Assembly (NCBI RefSeq): GCF_014851805.1 | Contig: NZ_JACVAK010000002.1 | Span: 186,001 to 250,000, forward strand | From: Pseudoxanthomonas sp. PXM02 | GTDB taxonomy: Bacteria; Pseudomonadota; Gammaproteobacteria; Xanthomonadales; Xanthomonadaceae | Reading direction: 5' to 3' | DNA: 64,000 nt | Shown: positions 42,667 through 51,618 of the stretch, piece after piece | Position numbering within the stretch: position 1 is the stretch's first letter | Layout of the letters: each line of letters starts with the position of its first letter | Made by a program: the position numbers and the translations under genes | Notes under the pieces: model-generated | The model's database searches: none | What the model saw: the letters and a program-made list of their open reading frames with translations, nothing else | Told to the model about the DNA's origin: nothing

Positions 42667-43617
42667 ATGGCGGATGCCTGGGGTTACTTCGTACTGGGCC
42701 TGGTGCTGCTGGCACTGGGCGGGGATTCCATCGTCAAGGGCGCGTCGGGCCTGGCCCAGCGCATCGGTGCGTCGCCCTTCGTCGCCGGCCTGCTGCTGAT
42801 CGCATTCGGCACGTCGCTGCCGGAACTGGCGGTCAATGCGCGTGCCGTGTGGGTAGGGTCGCAGGAACTCGTCCTCGGCAACGCGGTGGGCAGCAACATC
42901 GTCAACCTCGGCCTGACGCTCGGCATCGCGGCCCTGGCGGCGCCGGTGCTGGTGCGGCTGCGCGTGCTGTCGCCCTTGCTGGTGCTGCTGGCGCTGGCGT
43001 CGTTGGCGCTGATCGTGTTCGGCCTGGACGGCGTGGTCACCCGGATCGAAGGCGGAGCGCTGCTGCTCGGCTTCGTCGCCTCGCTGGCGTTCCTGCTGGC
43101 GCGTGCACCGCGCGAAGACGCCGCCGTGCGCGCGGACGTCGAGGCCTATGCCAACACGCAGACGGTGCTGTGGATGAACCTGCTGCGCTTCGTCGTGGCC
43201 GCGGCCTTGCTGTATTACGGCGCACGCTTCGTGGTGCAGGGTGCGCCGGTGATCGGTGCGCACTGGGGCCTGTCGCCGTTGCTGACCGGCCTGCTGCCGG
43301 TTGCGATTGGCACGGCACTGCCGGAAATCGCCGCAGCGGCAATGGCCGCGCGACGCGGGCAGGGCGACATGGTGGCCGGGCATGTCATCGGCTCCAGTCT
43401 GTTCAACCTGCTCGTCGTGGTCGGCGGCATGGCGGCCTTCCGTCCGTTGGCGCTGCCGGAATCGTTCGTGCGGCTAGAACTGCCCGCCGCGATCGCCTTC
43501 GTGCTGGTGCTGTACCCGATGCTGCGCGGCGACCTTCGCATCAGCCGCGTCGAGGGCGGCATCCTGCTAGCGGCGTTTGTCGGCTGGGTGATCCTGGAGG
43601 TCGCGCTGCTCGCCTGA
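42667..43617 (+). CDS. Calcium/sodium antiporter, CaxA/YrbG type
   Basis: A 316-residue inner-membrane exchanger of the Ca2+/cation antiporter superfamily. The two inverted alpha repeats are visible: FGTSLPELAVNARAVWVGSQ with LGNAVGSNIVNLGLTLG, and IGTALPEIAAAAMAARRGQG with GHVIGSSLFNLLVVVGG. About ten hydrophobic segments. It lies upstream of the Mrp Na+/H+ antiporter operon with a promoter-like gap of 87 bases, grouping two cation transport functions. Confidence 0.92.
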   Translation: MADAWGYFVLGLVLLALGGDSIVKGASGLAQRIGASPFVAGLLLIAFGTSLPELAVNARAVWVGSQELVLGNAVGSNIVNLGLTLGIAALAAPVLVRLRVLSPLLVLLALASLALIVFGLDGVVTRIEGGALLLGFVASLAFLLARAPREDAAVRADVEAYANTQTVLWMNLLRFVVAAALLYYGARFVVQGAPVIGAHWGLSPLLTGLLPVAIGTALPEIAAAAMAARRGQGDMVAGHVIGSSLFNLLVVVGGMAAFRPLALPESFVRLELPAAIAFVLVLYPMLRGDLRISRVEGGILLAAFVGWVILEVALLA

Positions 43618-43704
43618 TCTGAACACAGGGTCAGGTTGATGTGAACGAGTTTGTTAAACTCGGGCCGATTGCTCGCGAATCCCGCATTCCCTGCAAGGCC
43701 GTAG

Positions 43705-46536
43705 ATGATCCCTTTTCTTGAAATCCTGCTGGCGCTGCCATTCGTGTTGGCGCTGGTGGTGGCGTTGGCGCGCGGCCTTCCGCGCGGCGCGACCGCATGG
43801 TTGGCCGGGCTGGCGCCGCTGCTGGGCCTGGTGTTGCTGGCCTGGCTGACGCCCAGCGTGCTGCAGGGCTGGAACCTGCGCGCGGACCATGCGTGGATTC
43901 CGCAGATCGGCCTCGACTTCACTCTGCGCCTGGACGGCCTGGCCTGGATGTTCGCCGGCATGGTGCTGGCGATCGGCGCGCTGGTGGTGATGTACGCGCG
44001 CTACTACCTCAGCGAGAAGGACAGCGCGCCGCGCTTCTTCGCCTGCCTGCTGCTGTTCATGGGCTCGATGCTGGGCGTGGTGCTGGCGGGCAACCTGCTG
44101 CTGCTGGTGGTGTTCTGGGAACTGACCAGCATCAGCTCGTTCCTGCTGATCGGCTTCTGGTCGCACCGGCAGGATGCGCGCGAAGGCGCACGCATGGCGC
44201 TGGCGATCACCGGTGCCGGCGGTCTCGCGCTGCTGGGCGGCGCGCTGCTGATCGGGCGCATCGTCGGCAGCTACGACCTGGACATCGTGCTGTCCTCCGG
44301 CGATCTGATCCGCGGCAGCGCGCTGTATCCGTGGGCGCTGGCGCTGGTGCTGGCCGGCGTGTTCACCAAGAGCGCACAGTTCCCGCTGCACTTCTGGCTG
44401 CCGCACGCGATGGCGGCACCGACGCCCGTATCGGCGTACCTGCATTCGGCGACGATGGTGAAGGCCGGCGTGTTCCTGCTGGCGCGATTGCATCCGGCGC
44501 TGGCGGGGACGGACCTGTTCTTCTACGTCGTGACCTCGGTCGGCGCACTGACGCTGCTGGTCGGCGCCTGGTACGCGATCTTCCAGCACGACCTGAAGGG
44601 CCTGCTGGCCTATTCGACGATCTCGCACCTGGGCCTGATCACGCTGCTGTTCGGCATCTCCACGCCGATGGCGGTGGTGGCCGGCGTATTCCACATCCTC
44701 AACCACGCCACGTTCAAGGCCTCGCTGTTCATGGCGGCCGGCATCATCGACCACGAGACCGGTACGCGCGACATGCGCCGGCTGGGCAACCTGCGGCGGC
44801 TGATGCCGTGGACCAGTGCGCTGGCGATCATCGCGTCGCTGGCGATGGCGGGCATTCCGCTGCTCAACGGGTTCCTGTCCAAGGAGATGTTCTTCGCCGA
44901 AGCGCTGGACATCCCGGGGCATCGCGGCATGCGCAATGCCATCGCGGTGGCGGCGCTGCTGTACGGCATGTTCGGCGTGGCCTACAGCCTGCGCTTCGTC
45001 TACGAAACCTTCTTCGGCCAGGGGCCGCGCGATCTCGACGTGGTCCCGCATGAGCCGCCGCGCTGGATGAAGATCCCGGTCGAAGTGCTGGTCGTGCTGT
45101 GCGTGGCGGTCGGCATGTTCCCCGCCTGGACCGTGGCGCCGGTACTGCATGCGGGCGCCGGCGCCATCCTGGGCGACGCGATGCCCGAGTACAGCCTGGC
45201 GGTGTGGCACGGCATCAACACGCCGCTGCTGATGAGCCTGGCCGGCATTGCCGGCGGCATCGCGCTGTACTTCGGCCTGCGCCGCCTGTTCGACCTGCAT
45301 GCGATCGTGCGCGGATCGCGGGGGCGCAATGTGTTCCGCTGGAACATGGAGGCCTTGTACGCACTGGCAGGCCGCTTCACCGGCAAACTCGTTAACGGCA
45401 GTCTGCAGCGCAGCCTGATGCTGATGGTGCTGGCCGCTGTGGCGGCAGGCGCAGCCCCGTTCGTGATGGGTGTGTCCGAACCGATGACGTGGCGTGCGCC
45501 GCAGCCGATGCCGCTGCTGGGCTGGCTGCTGTGGCTGGTGCTGGTAACGTGCACGGTCTTCACCATCCGCCTGTACCGGCAGCGCCTGCTGGCGGTGATC
45601 GTGCTGGGCGGCGCCGGCCTGGTGGTCAGCCTGACCTTCGTGTTCCTGTCCGCGCCCGACCTGGCGCTGACGCAGTTGATGGTGGAAATGGTCAGCCTGG
45701 CGCTGTTGCTGCTCGGCCTGCACTACCTGCCACCACGTTCGCCGCCGGAACGCACGCCGCGGCGGCGCCTGCGCGACATCGCCATCGCGACGGTCGCCGG
45801 CGTCGGCGTGGCATTGCTGTCCTATGCGGTGATGACGCGCACCGGCGATCCGATCAGTGGCGAGCTGCTGGCGCGCGCGCTGCCGGAAGGCTACGGTCGC
45901 AATGTGGTCAACGTGATCCTGGTGGATTTCCGCGGTTTCGATACCTTCGGCGAGATCACGGTGTTCGGCGTCGCGGCGCTGATCGTGCATGCCTTGTTGC
46001 GTCGTGCACGCATGGCGCCGGAGAAGGTGGTGTCCGGCCCGCCCGTGCAGCTGCCGGTGCCCGCTGACCTGGCGCAGATCATGTTCCCGCTGACGCTGAC
46101 CGTGTCGGTCTTCCTGTTCCTGCGCGGACACAATGCGCCGGGTGGCGGCTTCATCGCCGGCCTGGTGCTGGCGGTGCCGCTGCTGATCCAGTACGTGATC
46201 CAGGGCGCGGCGTCGGTGGAGTCGCGCTTCGGCTTCGACTACATCAAGTGCATCGGCGTGGGCCTGATCGTTGCGGGGTTGAGCGGCGTGGCGTCGATGG
46301 GCTTCGGCGTGCCGTTCCTGACCAGTGGCCACCTGGACCTGGAGTTGCCGCTGGTCGGCACCGTGCCGCTGGCGAGCGCCATCGGCTTCGACACCGGCGT
46401 GTACCTGGTGGTGTTCGGCGGCGCGATGCTGATCCTGTCGATGATGGGCACGATCCGGCCGTCGCGCACGCGCATCTCGCATCTGGGCGTACTGGAACCG
46501 GGTGATCGCTCCACCCGCACGGGGGAACTGCGCTGA
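43705..46536 (+). CDS. mrpA: Mrp Na+/H+ antiporter subunits A and B, fused
   Basis: A 943-residue polytopic protein. Residues about 1-780 match MrpA/MnhA, a NuoL-like proton-conducting subunit: LVVFWELTSISSFLLIGFW, HFWLPHAMAAPTPVSAYLHS, ATMVKAGVFLLARL and GIPLLNGFLSKEMFF, then the MrpA-specific C-terminal helices. Residues about 795-935 match MrpB (LPVPADLAQIMFPLTLTVSV, FLRGHNAPGGGFIAGLVLAV). A fused AB form is known from proteobacterial Pha/Mrp systems. The operon C-D-E-F-G follows with short gaps or overlaps. The complex exports Na+ (or K+) in exchange for H+ at the inner membrane. Confidence 0.95.
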   Translation: MIPFLEILLALPFVLALVVALARGLPRGATAWLAGLAPLLGLVLLAWLTPSVLQGWNLRADHAWIPQIGLDFTLRLDGLAWMFAGMVLAIGALVVMYARYYLSEKDSAPRFFACLLLFMGSMLGVVLAGNLLLLVVFWELTSISSFLLIGFWSHRQDAREGARMALAITGAGGLALLGGALLIGRIVGSYDLDIVLSSGDLIRGSALYPWALALVLAGVFTKSAQFPLHFWLPHAMAAPTPVSAYLHSATMVKAGVFLLARLHPALAGTDLFFYVVTSVGALTLLVGAWYAIFQHDLKGLLAYSTISHLGLITLLFGISTPMAVVAGVFHILNHATFKASLFMAAGIIDHETGTRDMRRLGNLRRLMPWTSALAIIASLAMAGIPLLNGFLSKEMFFAEALDIPGHRGMRNAIAVAALLYGMFGVAYSLRFVYETFFGQGPRDLDVVPHEPPRWMKIPVEVLVVLCVAVGMFPAWTVAPVLHAGAGAILGDAMPEYSLAVWHGINTPLLMSLAGIAGGIALYFGLRRLFDLHAIVRGSRGRNVFRWNMEALYALAGRFTGKLVNGSLQRSLMLMVLAAVAAGAAPFVMGVSEPMTWRAPQPMPLLGWLLWLVLVTCTVFTIRLYRQRLLAVIVLGGAGLVVSLTFVFLSAPDLALTQLMVEMVSLALLLLGLHYLPPRSPPERTPRRRLRDIAIATVAGVGVALLSYAVMTRTGDPISGELLARALPEGYGRNVVNVILVDFRGFDTFGEITVFGVAALIVHALLRRARMAPEKVVSGPPVQLPVPADLAQIMFPLTLTVSVFLFLRGHNAPGGGFIAGLVLAVPLLIQYVIQGAASVESRFGFDYIKCIGVGLIVAGLSGVASMGFGVPFLTSGHLDLELPLVGTVPLASAIGFDTGVYLVVFGGAMLILSMMGTIRPSRTRISHLGVLEPGDRSTRTGELR

Positions 46537-46552
46537 TGGGAGGGGCACCGTA

Positions 46553-46975
46553 ATGGAACTGGCACTGGCGAGCGCGATCGGCATCCTCACCGCCGCAGGC
46601 GTGTACCTGTTGCTGCGTGCGCGCAGCTTCGACGTCATCCTCGGGCTGACGCTGCTGTCGTACGCGACCAACCTGCTGATCTTTGCCGGCGGCGGACTGG
46701 TGGCGGGCAAGCCGCCGGTGTTGCGCGAAGGCGTGGCGGCGACGCTGGCCAACCACACCGACCCGTTGCCTCAAGCGCTGGTGCTGACGGCCATCGTGAT
46801 CGCGTTCGCGATGACGGCGGTCACCGTGGTGCTGGCGATCCGCAGCCGCGGCGACAACGACAGCGACCACGTCGATGGCATCAAGGCCGAGCGCCAGTTC
46901 CTTGCCAGCGAGCAGCGCCGCCATGACGAGGCCCGTGATGCCGCCAAGGGCGACGAGGCGGAGCCGCACGCATGA
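46553..46975 (+). CDS. mrpC: Mrp antiporter subunit C
   Basis: A 140-residue NuoK-like subunit with three hydrophobic segments (about 3-22, 28-48, 72-98) and the typical AAGVYLLLRARSFDVILGLT and TDPLPQALVLTAIVIAFAMT stretches. A hydrophilic C-terminus of about 40 residues is charged. A GGGAGGGG ribosome-binding site precedes the ATG. The stop overlaps the next start. Confidence 0.94.
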   Translation: MELALASAIGILTAAGVYLLLRARSFDVILGLTLLSYATNLLIFAGGGLVAGKPPVLREGVAATLANHTDPLPQALVLTAIVIAFAMTAVTVVLAIRSRGDNDSDHVDGIKAERQFLASEQRRHDEARDAAKGDEAEPHA

Positions 46976-48537
46976 GCCATCTGCCGATCCTGCCCATCCT
47001 GATCCCGCTGTTCGCCGCGTCGATCGCGCTGTTCTTCGAGCACCGCCGCTTCGGCATGCTGCCGCAGCGCATCGTGGCGTGGGTGTCGGTAGCCGCGATG
47101 CTGGCGGTGTCCGGCGTGCTGGTCGCGCAGGCGTCCGGCGGCGCCGTCTCGGTCTACCTGCTGGGCGACTGGCCGGCGCGCCTGGGCATCGTGCTGATGG
47201 TCGACCGGCTGTCGGCGCTGATGCTGCTGGTCGGCCTGCTGCTGGGCGCTGCGTGCCTGCTGCACGCGTGTGCGGGATGGGATCGCCGCGCGCCGCATTT
47301 CCACGCGTTCTTCCAGTTCCAGCTGATGGGACTGAACGGTGCGTTCCTCACCGGCGACATCTTCAACCTGTTCGTCTTCTTCGAAGTGCTGCTGATCTCG
47401 TCCTACGGCCTGATGCTCAGCGGTGGCCGCGGCGAGCGCCTGCGTGCCGGCCTGCACTACGTAACCTTCAACATCGCCGCGTCCACACTGTTCCTGATCG
47501 CGCTGGGCCTGCTGTACGGCCTGCTCGGTTCGTTGAACATGGCCGAGTTGTCGGTGCGCGTGGCGCAGTTGCCGGCGGAAGACGTGGCGCTGGTGCAGGC
47601 TGCCGCCGGCCTGCTGTTCGTCGTGTTCTGCGCGAAGGCCGCACTGCTGCCGCTGTCGTTCTGGCTGCCCGAGACCTACACGCATGCGCCGGCCGCGGTG
47701 GCGGGTCTGTTCGCGATCATGACCAAGGTCGGCCTGTATGCCGTGTTGCGGCTGGGCACGCTGAGCTTCGGCGCGCTGGGGCCGCTCGACGGATTCGCCT
47801 GGGCGCCGTTGCTGGTGCTGGGCGCGGCCACGCTGGTGCTCGCCGCGCTGGGTGTGCTGGCCGCCAATCGCCTGCGTTCGCTGGCCGCCTATCTGGTGCT
47901 CGGTTCGGCGGCGACACTGTTCGTGGCGTTCTCGCTGGGCACGGCGGGCACCATCGGCGCCGGCCTGTACTACCTGGTGCACAGCAGCTTCGCGGGCGCG
48001 GCGCTGTTCCTGCTCGCAGACCTGATCCGCCGCCGCCGCGGCCGTGCGGGCGACCGCAAGGACCTGATCGCCGCACTGCCGGACAAGACGGTGCCCGGCC
48101 TGCTGTTCCTGTTCGCCGCAGTGTCGCTGTCGGGGCTGCCGCCGCTGTCGGGCTTCATCGGCAAGCTGCTGGTGCTGGAGGCGGTTCCGGAGGGTGCGCG
48201 CACGTTCTGGATCTGGCTGCTGGTACTGGGGTCGAGCTTCCTGATGCTGGTGGGCCTGGCACGCGCCGGCACGCGGCTGTTCTGGCGGGTCGAGCCGTGG
48301 CCTGATGCGAGTGCCGAGAAGCAGGCCGCGTTCACGCCTGCAAGCGAGCTTGCGGCGGCACCGTCACGCCCGCTGGAGTCGGCGGCCATCGTGCTGTTGC
48401 TCGGGTATGGCGTGGCGATGGTGCTGGCGGCGGCGCCACTGCTGGACTACACCCGGGCAACCGCGCGCCAGTTGCTGTCGCCGGGCGACTACGTCGAACA
48501 GGTGCGCGCCAGCGCGCCCCGCCTGAGGGAGCCCTGA
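46972..48537 (+). CDS. mrpD: Mrp antiporter subunit D
   Basis: A 521-residue NuoN/NuoL-like subunit with about 14 hydrophobic segments. NGAFLTGDIFNLFVFFEVLL, AKAALLPLSFWLPETYTHAP, AAVAGLFAIMTKVGLYAVLR and FSLSGLPPLSGF-type VSLSGLPPLSGFIGKLLVLE are conserved, including the Glu and Lys of proton-channel helices. The ATG overlaps the mrpC stop (ATGA). The C-terminus is a short extension. Confidence 0.95.
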   Translation: MSHLPILPILIPLFAASIALFFEHRRFGMLPQRIVAWVSVAAMLAVSGVLVAQASGGAVSVYLLGDWPARLGIVLMVDRLSALMLLVGLLLGAACLLHACAGWDRRAPHFHAFFQFQLMGLNGAFLTGDIFNLFVFFEVLLISSYGLMLSGGRGERLRAGLHYVTFNIAASTLFLIALGLLYGLLGSLNMAELSVRVAQLPAEDVALVQAAAGLLFVVFCAKAALLPLSFWLPETYTHAPAAVAGLFAIMTKVGLYAVLRLGTLSFGALGPLDGFAWAPLLVLGAATLVLAALGVLAANRLRSLAAYLVLGSAATLFVAFSLGTAGTIGAGLYYLVHSSFAGAALFLLADLIRRRRGRAGDRKDLIAALPDKTVPGLLFLFAAVSLSGLPPLSGFIGKLLVLEAVPEGARTFWIWLLVLGSSFLMLVGLARAGTRLFWRVEPWPDASAEKQAAFTPASELAAAPSRPLESAAIVLLLGYGVAMVLAAAPLLDYTRATARQLLSPGDYVEQVRASAPRLREP

Positions 48538-48539
48538 GC

Positions 48540-49040
48540 ATGGTCGCGAAGTGGCGCAAGCGCTGGCTGCCGTCGTTGCCGTTGAGCCTGACGGTGTTCT
48601 GCTTCTGGCTGCTGATGAACGACGAGGTCAGCGTCGGCCAGGTGGTGCTGGGGCTGCTGCTCGCGTTGACCATTCCCTTGTTTGCCGCGCGGCTGGATCG
48701 CGAATTCGCGCGCATCGGCCGCCTGCGCAGTGTCCCGCGCATGTTCTGCGTTCTGGCGCTGGACATCGTGCGTTCCAACATCACCGTGGCGCTGCAGGTG
48801 CTGGGGCCGGAACGGAACATCCACCCCGGCTTCATCTGGGTGCCGCTGGACATCGGCAACATCCACGGTATCGCCGCGCTGACCAGCATCATCACGCTGA
48901 CGCCGGGTACCGTGTCGTCGGCGCTGTCCGATGATCGCCGCTACCTGCTGGTGCACGTGCTGAACCTGGACGATGCCGACGAGGTGATCCGCCAGATCAA
49001 GACGCGCTACGAAGCGCCGCTGATGGAGATCTTCCCGTGA
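48540..49040 (+). CDS. mrpE: Mrp antiporter subunit E
   Basis: A 166-residue subunit with two N-terminal hydrophobic segments (about 10-26, 30-48) and the conserved cytoplasmic pattern VLALDIVRSNITVALQVLGP, TSIITLTPGTVSS, LLVHVLNLDD. It follows mrpD by two bases. MrpE is needed for full transport activity in studied systems. Confidence 0.93.
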   Translation: MVAKWRKRWLPSLPLSLTVFCFWLLMNDEVSVGQVVLGLLLALTIPLFAARLDREFARIGRLRSVPRMFCVLALDIVRSNITVALQVLGPERNIHPGFIWVPLDIGNIHGIAALTSIITLTPGTVSSALSDDRRYLLVHVLNLDDADEVIRQIKTRYEAPLMEIFP

Positions 49041-49321
49041 CCCCACAAACCCTGGTGATCTACGCCGTCATCGCGTCGATGCATGTCATCGGACTGTCCA
49101 TGCTGCTGGCCCTGTATCGGCTGGTGCGCGGTCCTACCGTGCCCGATCGCATCCTGGCGCTGGATACGCTGTTCGTCGCCACCATCGCGCAGCTGATGCT
49201 GTTCGGCATCTACGTGGGAACGGCGGTGTACTTCGAAGCGGCGCTGATCATCGCCATGCTCGGCTTCGTCGGCACGGTGGTGCTGAGCAAATACGTACTG
49301 CGCCGGGACATCGTCGAATGA
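49037..49321 (+). CDS. mrpF: Mrp antiporter subunit F
   Basis: A 94-residue subunit with three hydrophobic segments and the conserved RLVRGPTVPDRILALDTL motif after the first helix. The GTG start lies in GTGA, overlapping the mrpE stop by four bases; no other start keeps the first helix. The stop overlaps the mrpG ATG. Confidence 0.93.
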   Translation: MTPQTLVIYAVIASMHVIGLSMLLALYRLVRGPTVPDRILALDTLFVATIAQLMLFGIYVGTAVYFEAALIIAMLGFVGTVVLSKYVLRRDIVE

Positions 49322-49689
49322 GCTGGATCTTCGCCATCCTGCTGGTGCTGCTGCTCGCGACGGGCAGCTTCTTCATCCTGGTCGGCTCTTTCAGCCTGGT
49401 GAAGCTGTCGGAGTTCTTCAAACGGCTGCATGGGCCGACCAAGGCCAGCACGCTGGGTGTGGGCTGCGTGCTGCTGGCGTCGGTCGGCTACCACGCGCTG
49501 ACCGGCACCGACCCGCAGCCGCGCGAACTGCTGATCACTGCCTTCCTGTTCATCACCGCCCCGATCAGCGCGCACCTGATGGCGAAGGCCGCACTGTCGC
49601 TGCACATGGCCGAGCGGCCGCCGATGCCGGCGGGCGAGCCCGAGCAGCCCATCGACGCGGTCAACGAAGACGCGCGACCGGACGCCTGA
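49318..49689 (+). CDS. mrpG: Mrp antiporter subunit G
   Basis: A 123-residue subunit with three hydrophobic segments and the conserved FKRLHGPTKASTLGVGCVLL and FLFITAPISAHLMAKAAL stretches. It overlaps mrpF by four bases and closes the operon. The last 25 residues are acidic and Pro-rich. Confidence 0.93.
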   Translation: MSWIFAILLVLLLATGSFFILVGSFSLVKLSEFFKRLHGPTKASTLGVGCVLLASVGYHALTGTDPQPRELLITAFLFITAPISAHLMAKAALSLHMAERPPMPAGEPEQPIDAVNEDARPDA

Positions 49690-49695
49690 TCCGCG

Positions 49696-50553
49696 ATGCG
49701 TACCGCGCTCGTTTTCGGTGCCAGCGGCCAGATCGGCGAGGCGTTGCTCGCGCGCCTGGATCCGTCGCAGTGGCAGGTATCCGCGGTCTCGCGGACGCCG
49801 CGTCCGCCGTCGTCGAACGTGCGCTGGCTACAGGGAGAGTTCGCGGGCATCGAAGGACTGCCCGACAGCGTCGACGTGATCTTCAGTACGGGGCCGCTGG
49901 ATGGTTTTGCGCAGTGGTATGCGCGCGGTCAGGTCGCGACAACGCGCGTGATCGCGTTCGGCTCCACCAGCGTGGATACGAAGCAGGCATCGGGTGATGC
50001 ATACGAACGCGACATCGTCGCGCGGTTGCAGGCTGCCGAGCGCCTGGTCTTCGAAACGGCGGAAACGAATGACGCGCCGGCGACGCTGCTGCGGCCGACG
50101 CTGGTCTACGGCGCGGGACGCGACCAGACGCTGGCGCGGATCGCGGCGATGGCACGGCGCATCGGATGCTTCGTGCTTCCGCGTGGTGCGGACGGAAGGC
50201 GCCAACCCGTACACGTCGACGACCTGGCCGCCGCCGCACTCGCAGTAGTGGATGCGCCGGCTACATACGCACGTGCCTATGCGCTGCCAGGCGGTGAAAC
50301 GCTGACGTATCGCGAGATGGTGGCGCGCACGCTGGCGGCGCTCGATCCACCGGCGAAGCTGTGGCAGGTGCCGATGCCGATGTTCCGGGGTGCACTGTCG
50401 CTGGCCCGCATGGCGGGCATGATGCGCGGGCTGACCGATGACGCCGTGGCCCGCATGCGCGAGGACCTGGTGTTCGACGCCACGCCGGCGAGGAATGATT
50501 TCGGCTATGCGCCGCGTGCCTTCATCGTCGACAGGCGTGCGGTGGGTTCGTAG
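49696..50553 (+). CDS. NAD-dependent epimerase/dehydratase family protein
   Basis: A 285-residue short-chain-type dehydrogenase with an N-terminal Rossmann motif GASGQIGEALLARL and the active-site region RPTLVYGAGRD, but the usual YxxxK motif is not clear (DAYERDIVA). The ending resembles SDR-like epimerases of unknown substrate. It begins six bases after mrpG and may be co-transcribed. A 7-bp REP-like hairpin overlaps its TAG stop. Confidence 0.8.
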   Translation: MRTALVFGASGQIGEALLARLDPSQWQVSAVSRTPRPPSSNVRWLQGEFAGIEGLPDSVDVIFSTGPLDGFAQWYARGQVATTRVIAFGSTSVDTKQASGDAYERDIVARLQAAERLVFETAETNDAPATLLRPTLVYGAGRDQTLARIAAMARRIGCFVLPRGADGRRQPVHVDDLAAAALAVVDAPATYARAYALPGGETLTYREMVARTLAALDPPAKLWQVPMPMFRGALSLARMAGMMRGLTDDAVARMREDLVFDATPARNDFGYAPRAFIVDRRAVGS

Positions 50554-50571
50554 AGCGGAGCTCGCTCCGCT
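50552..50571. repeat. REP-like hairpin
   Basis: AGCGGAG stem with CTCCGCT and a CTCG loop, starting within the stop codon of the epimerase gene. Short GAGCGGAGCTCGCTCCGCT-type palindromes are common between genes in related bacteria. Confidence 0.6.
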
Positions 50572-50620
50572 GCCCTTGGTGATGCCCTGTTGAACATCAG
50601 TCGGGCAGGCAGGGCGCTAC

Positions 50621-51100
50621 TCAGTACCGCCAGCCCATCTTCCGGTAGAACTTGCTGAGCACCCACACCGGGCCGATCAGCAGGTAGGTGATGTCGGTCA
50701 GGAAGCTGGGCTTCTTGCCTTCGATCTTGTGGCCGATGAACTGCGCGATCCAGGCGATCACGAAGACGGCGATGGCCAGGTAGAGCAGGTTCTGCAGGCC
50801 GATCAGCGATTCCAGCCAGCGCGTCAGCCATGCCATCGCGATGAAGATCGCCAGCATGCCGAAGCCCAGCGGACGCGACAGCTTGTAGTAGTACATCCAC
50901 GCGCCGAACATCGCCAGCGCCGCCCACATGCCGGACTTCACCCAGGTGCCGAACACCGGGATGCACCACAGCAGCGCCACCACCGTCCACAGGATCGCCG
51001 GCACGGCGAAGACGTGGATGCGCTGGTTGGTCTCGTTGCGGTGATCGCCGGAATAGCTGGCGAACCAGCGGTCCACCGGACGTTGTGCGGTCGCGTTCAT
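50621..51100 (-). CDS. Mpo1-like (DUF962) membrane protein
   Basis: A 159-residue membrane protein of the Mpo1/YGL010w family, whose yeast member is a 2-hydroxy fatty acid dioxygenase using iron. It has four hydrophobic segments and His-rich conserved spots: YSGDHRNETNQRIHVFAVP at the N-terminus and FIGHKIEGKKPSFLTDITYL, FIGHKIEGKKP being the diagnostic motif. Whether it oxidises 2-hydroxy fatty acids here is unknown. A GGGAGG ribosome-binding site precedes the ATG. Confidence 0.9.
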   Translation of the reverse strand: MNATAQRPVDRWFASYSGDHRNETNQRIHVFAVPAILWTVVALLWCIPVFGTWVKSGMWAALAMFGAWMYYYKLSRPLGFGMLAIFIAMAWLTRWLESLIGLQNLLYLAIAVFVIAWIAQFIGHKIEGKKPSFLTDITYLLIGPVWVLSKFYRKMGWRY

Positions 51101-51190
51101 TCATCCCTCCCGAGGATGGCAATGCGGCAGGGTATGGAGCATACCCCAGCCCGGCAGGGGTTGCCGTGCCGGCGGTCAGGGGCCGACCGG

Positions 51191-51523
51191 TCAGTGGGCG
51201 GCGGCTTTCGAGAACAGCTGGATCACTGCCACGCCGGCCACGATCAGGGCCATGCCAAGCATTGCGGGCAGGTCCAGCGGCTGCTTCAGGACCACCCAGC
51301 CGATCAGGGCGATCAGGACGATGCCGGCCCCGGACCAGATGGCGTAGGCCACGCCGACCGGCACGGTCTTCAGGGTCAGCGACAGGAAGTAGAACGCAAT
51401 GCCATAGCCGGCAGCGACCAGCAGCGACGGGCCGAGCCGGGTGAAACCCTCGGAGGCTTTCAGGGCGCTGGTGGCGATGACCTCGGCTGCGATGGCCAGG
51501 GCGAGATAGACGTAGGCGTTCAT
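51191..51523 (-). CDS. Small multidrug resistance (EmrE/SugE family) transporter
   Basis: A 110-residue, four-helix SMR transporter that exports cationic compounds in exchange for protons. The catalytic Glu14 lies in [33 protein letters not shown] is typical of the EmrE/QacE branch. It is separated from the neighbouring genes by about 90 bases on each side. Confidence 0.93.
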   Translation of the reverse strand: MNAYVYLALAIAAEVIATSALKASEGFTRLGPSLLVAAGYGIAFYFLSLTLKTVPVGVAYAIWSGAGIVLIALIGWVVLKQPLDLPAMLGMALIVAGVAVIQLFSKAAAH

Positions 51524-51583
51524 GCGCGTGCACCCGGGGAAAGGGTGGCAAGCCTACTGCACGGAACGCTGAACCCCGGCTTG

Positions 51584-51606
51584 CCCCGCATCGCCTGGAT
51601 GCGGGG
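51584..51606. terminator. Hairpin downstream of purC
   Basis: Nine-base stem CCCCGCATC/GATGCGGGG with loop GCCTG, 13 bases after the purC stop on the minus strand. There is no clear T run, so it may be a weak or Rho-assisted terminator. Confidence 0.45.
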
Positions 51607-51618
51607 CGGGGAAGCTCG

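Noticed and set aside
43654..46758. 1034-codon antisense frame opposite mrpA
   Set aside because: Gln/His/Arg-rich shadow of a conserved membrane protein gene.
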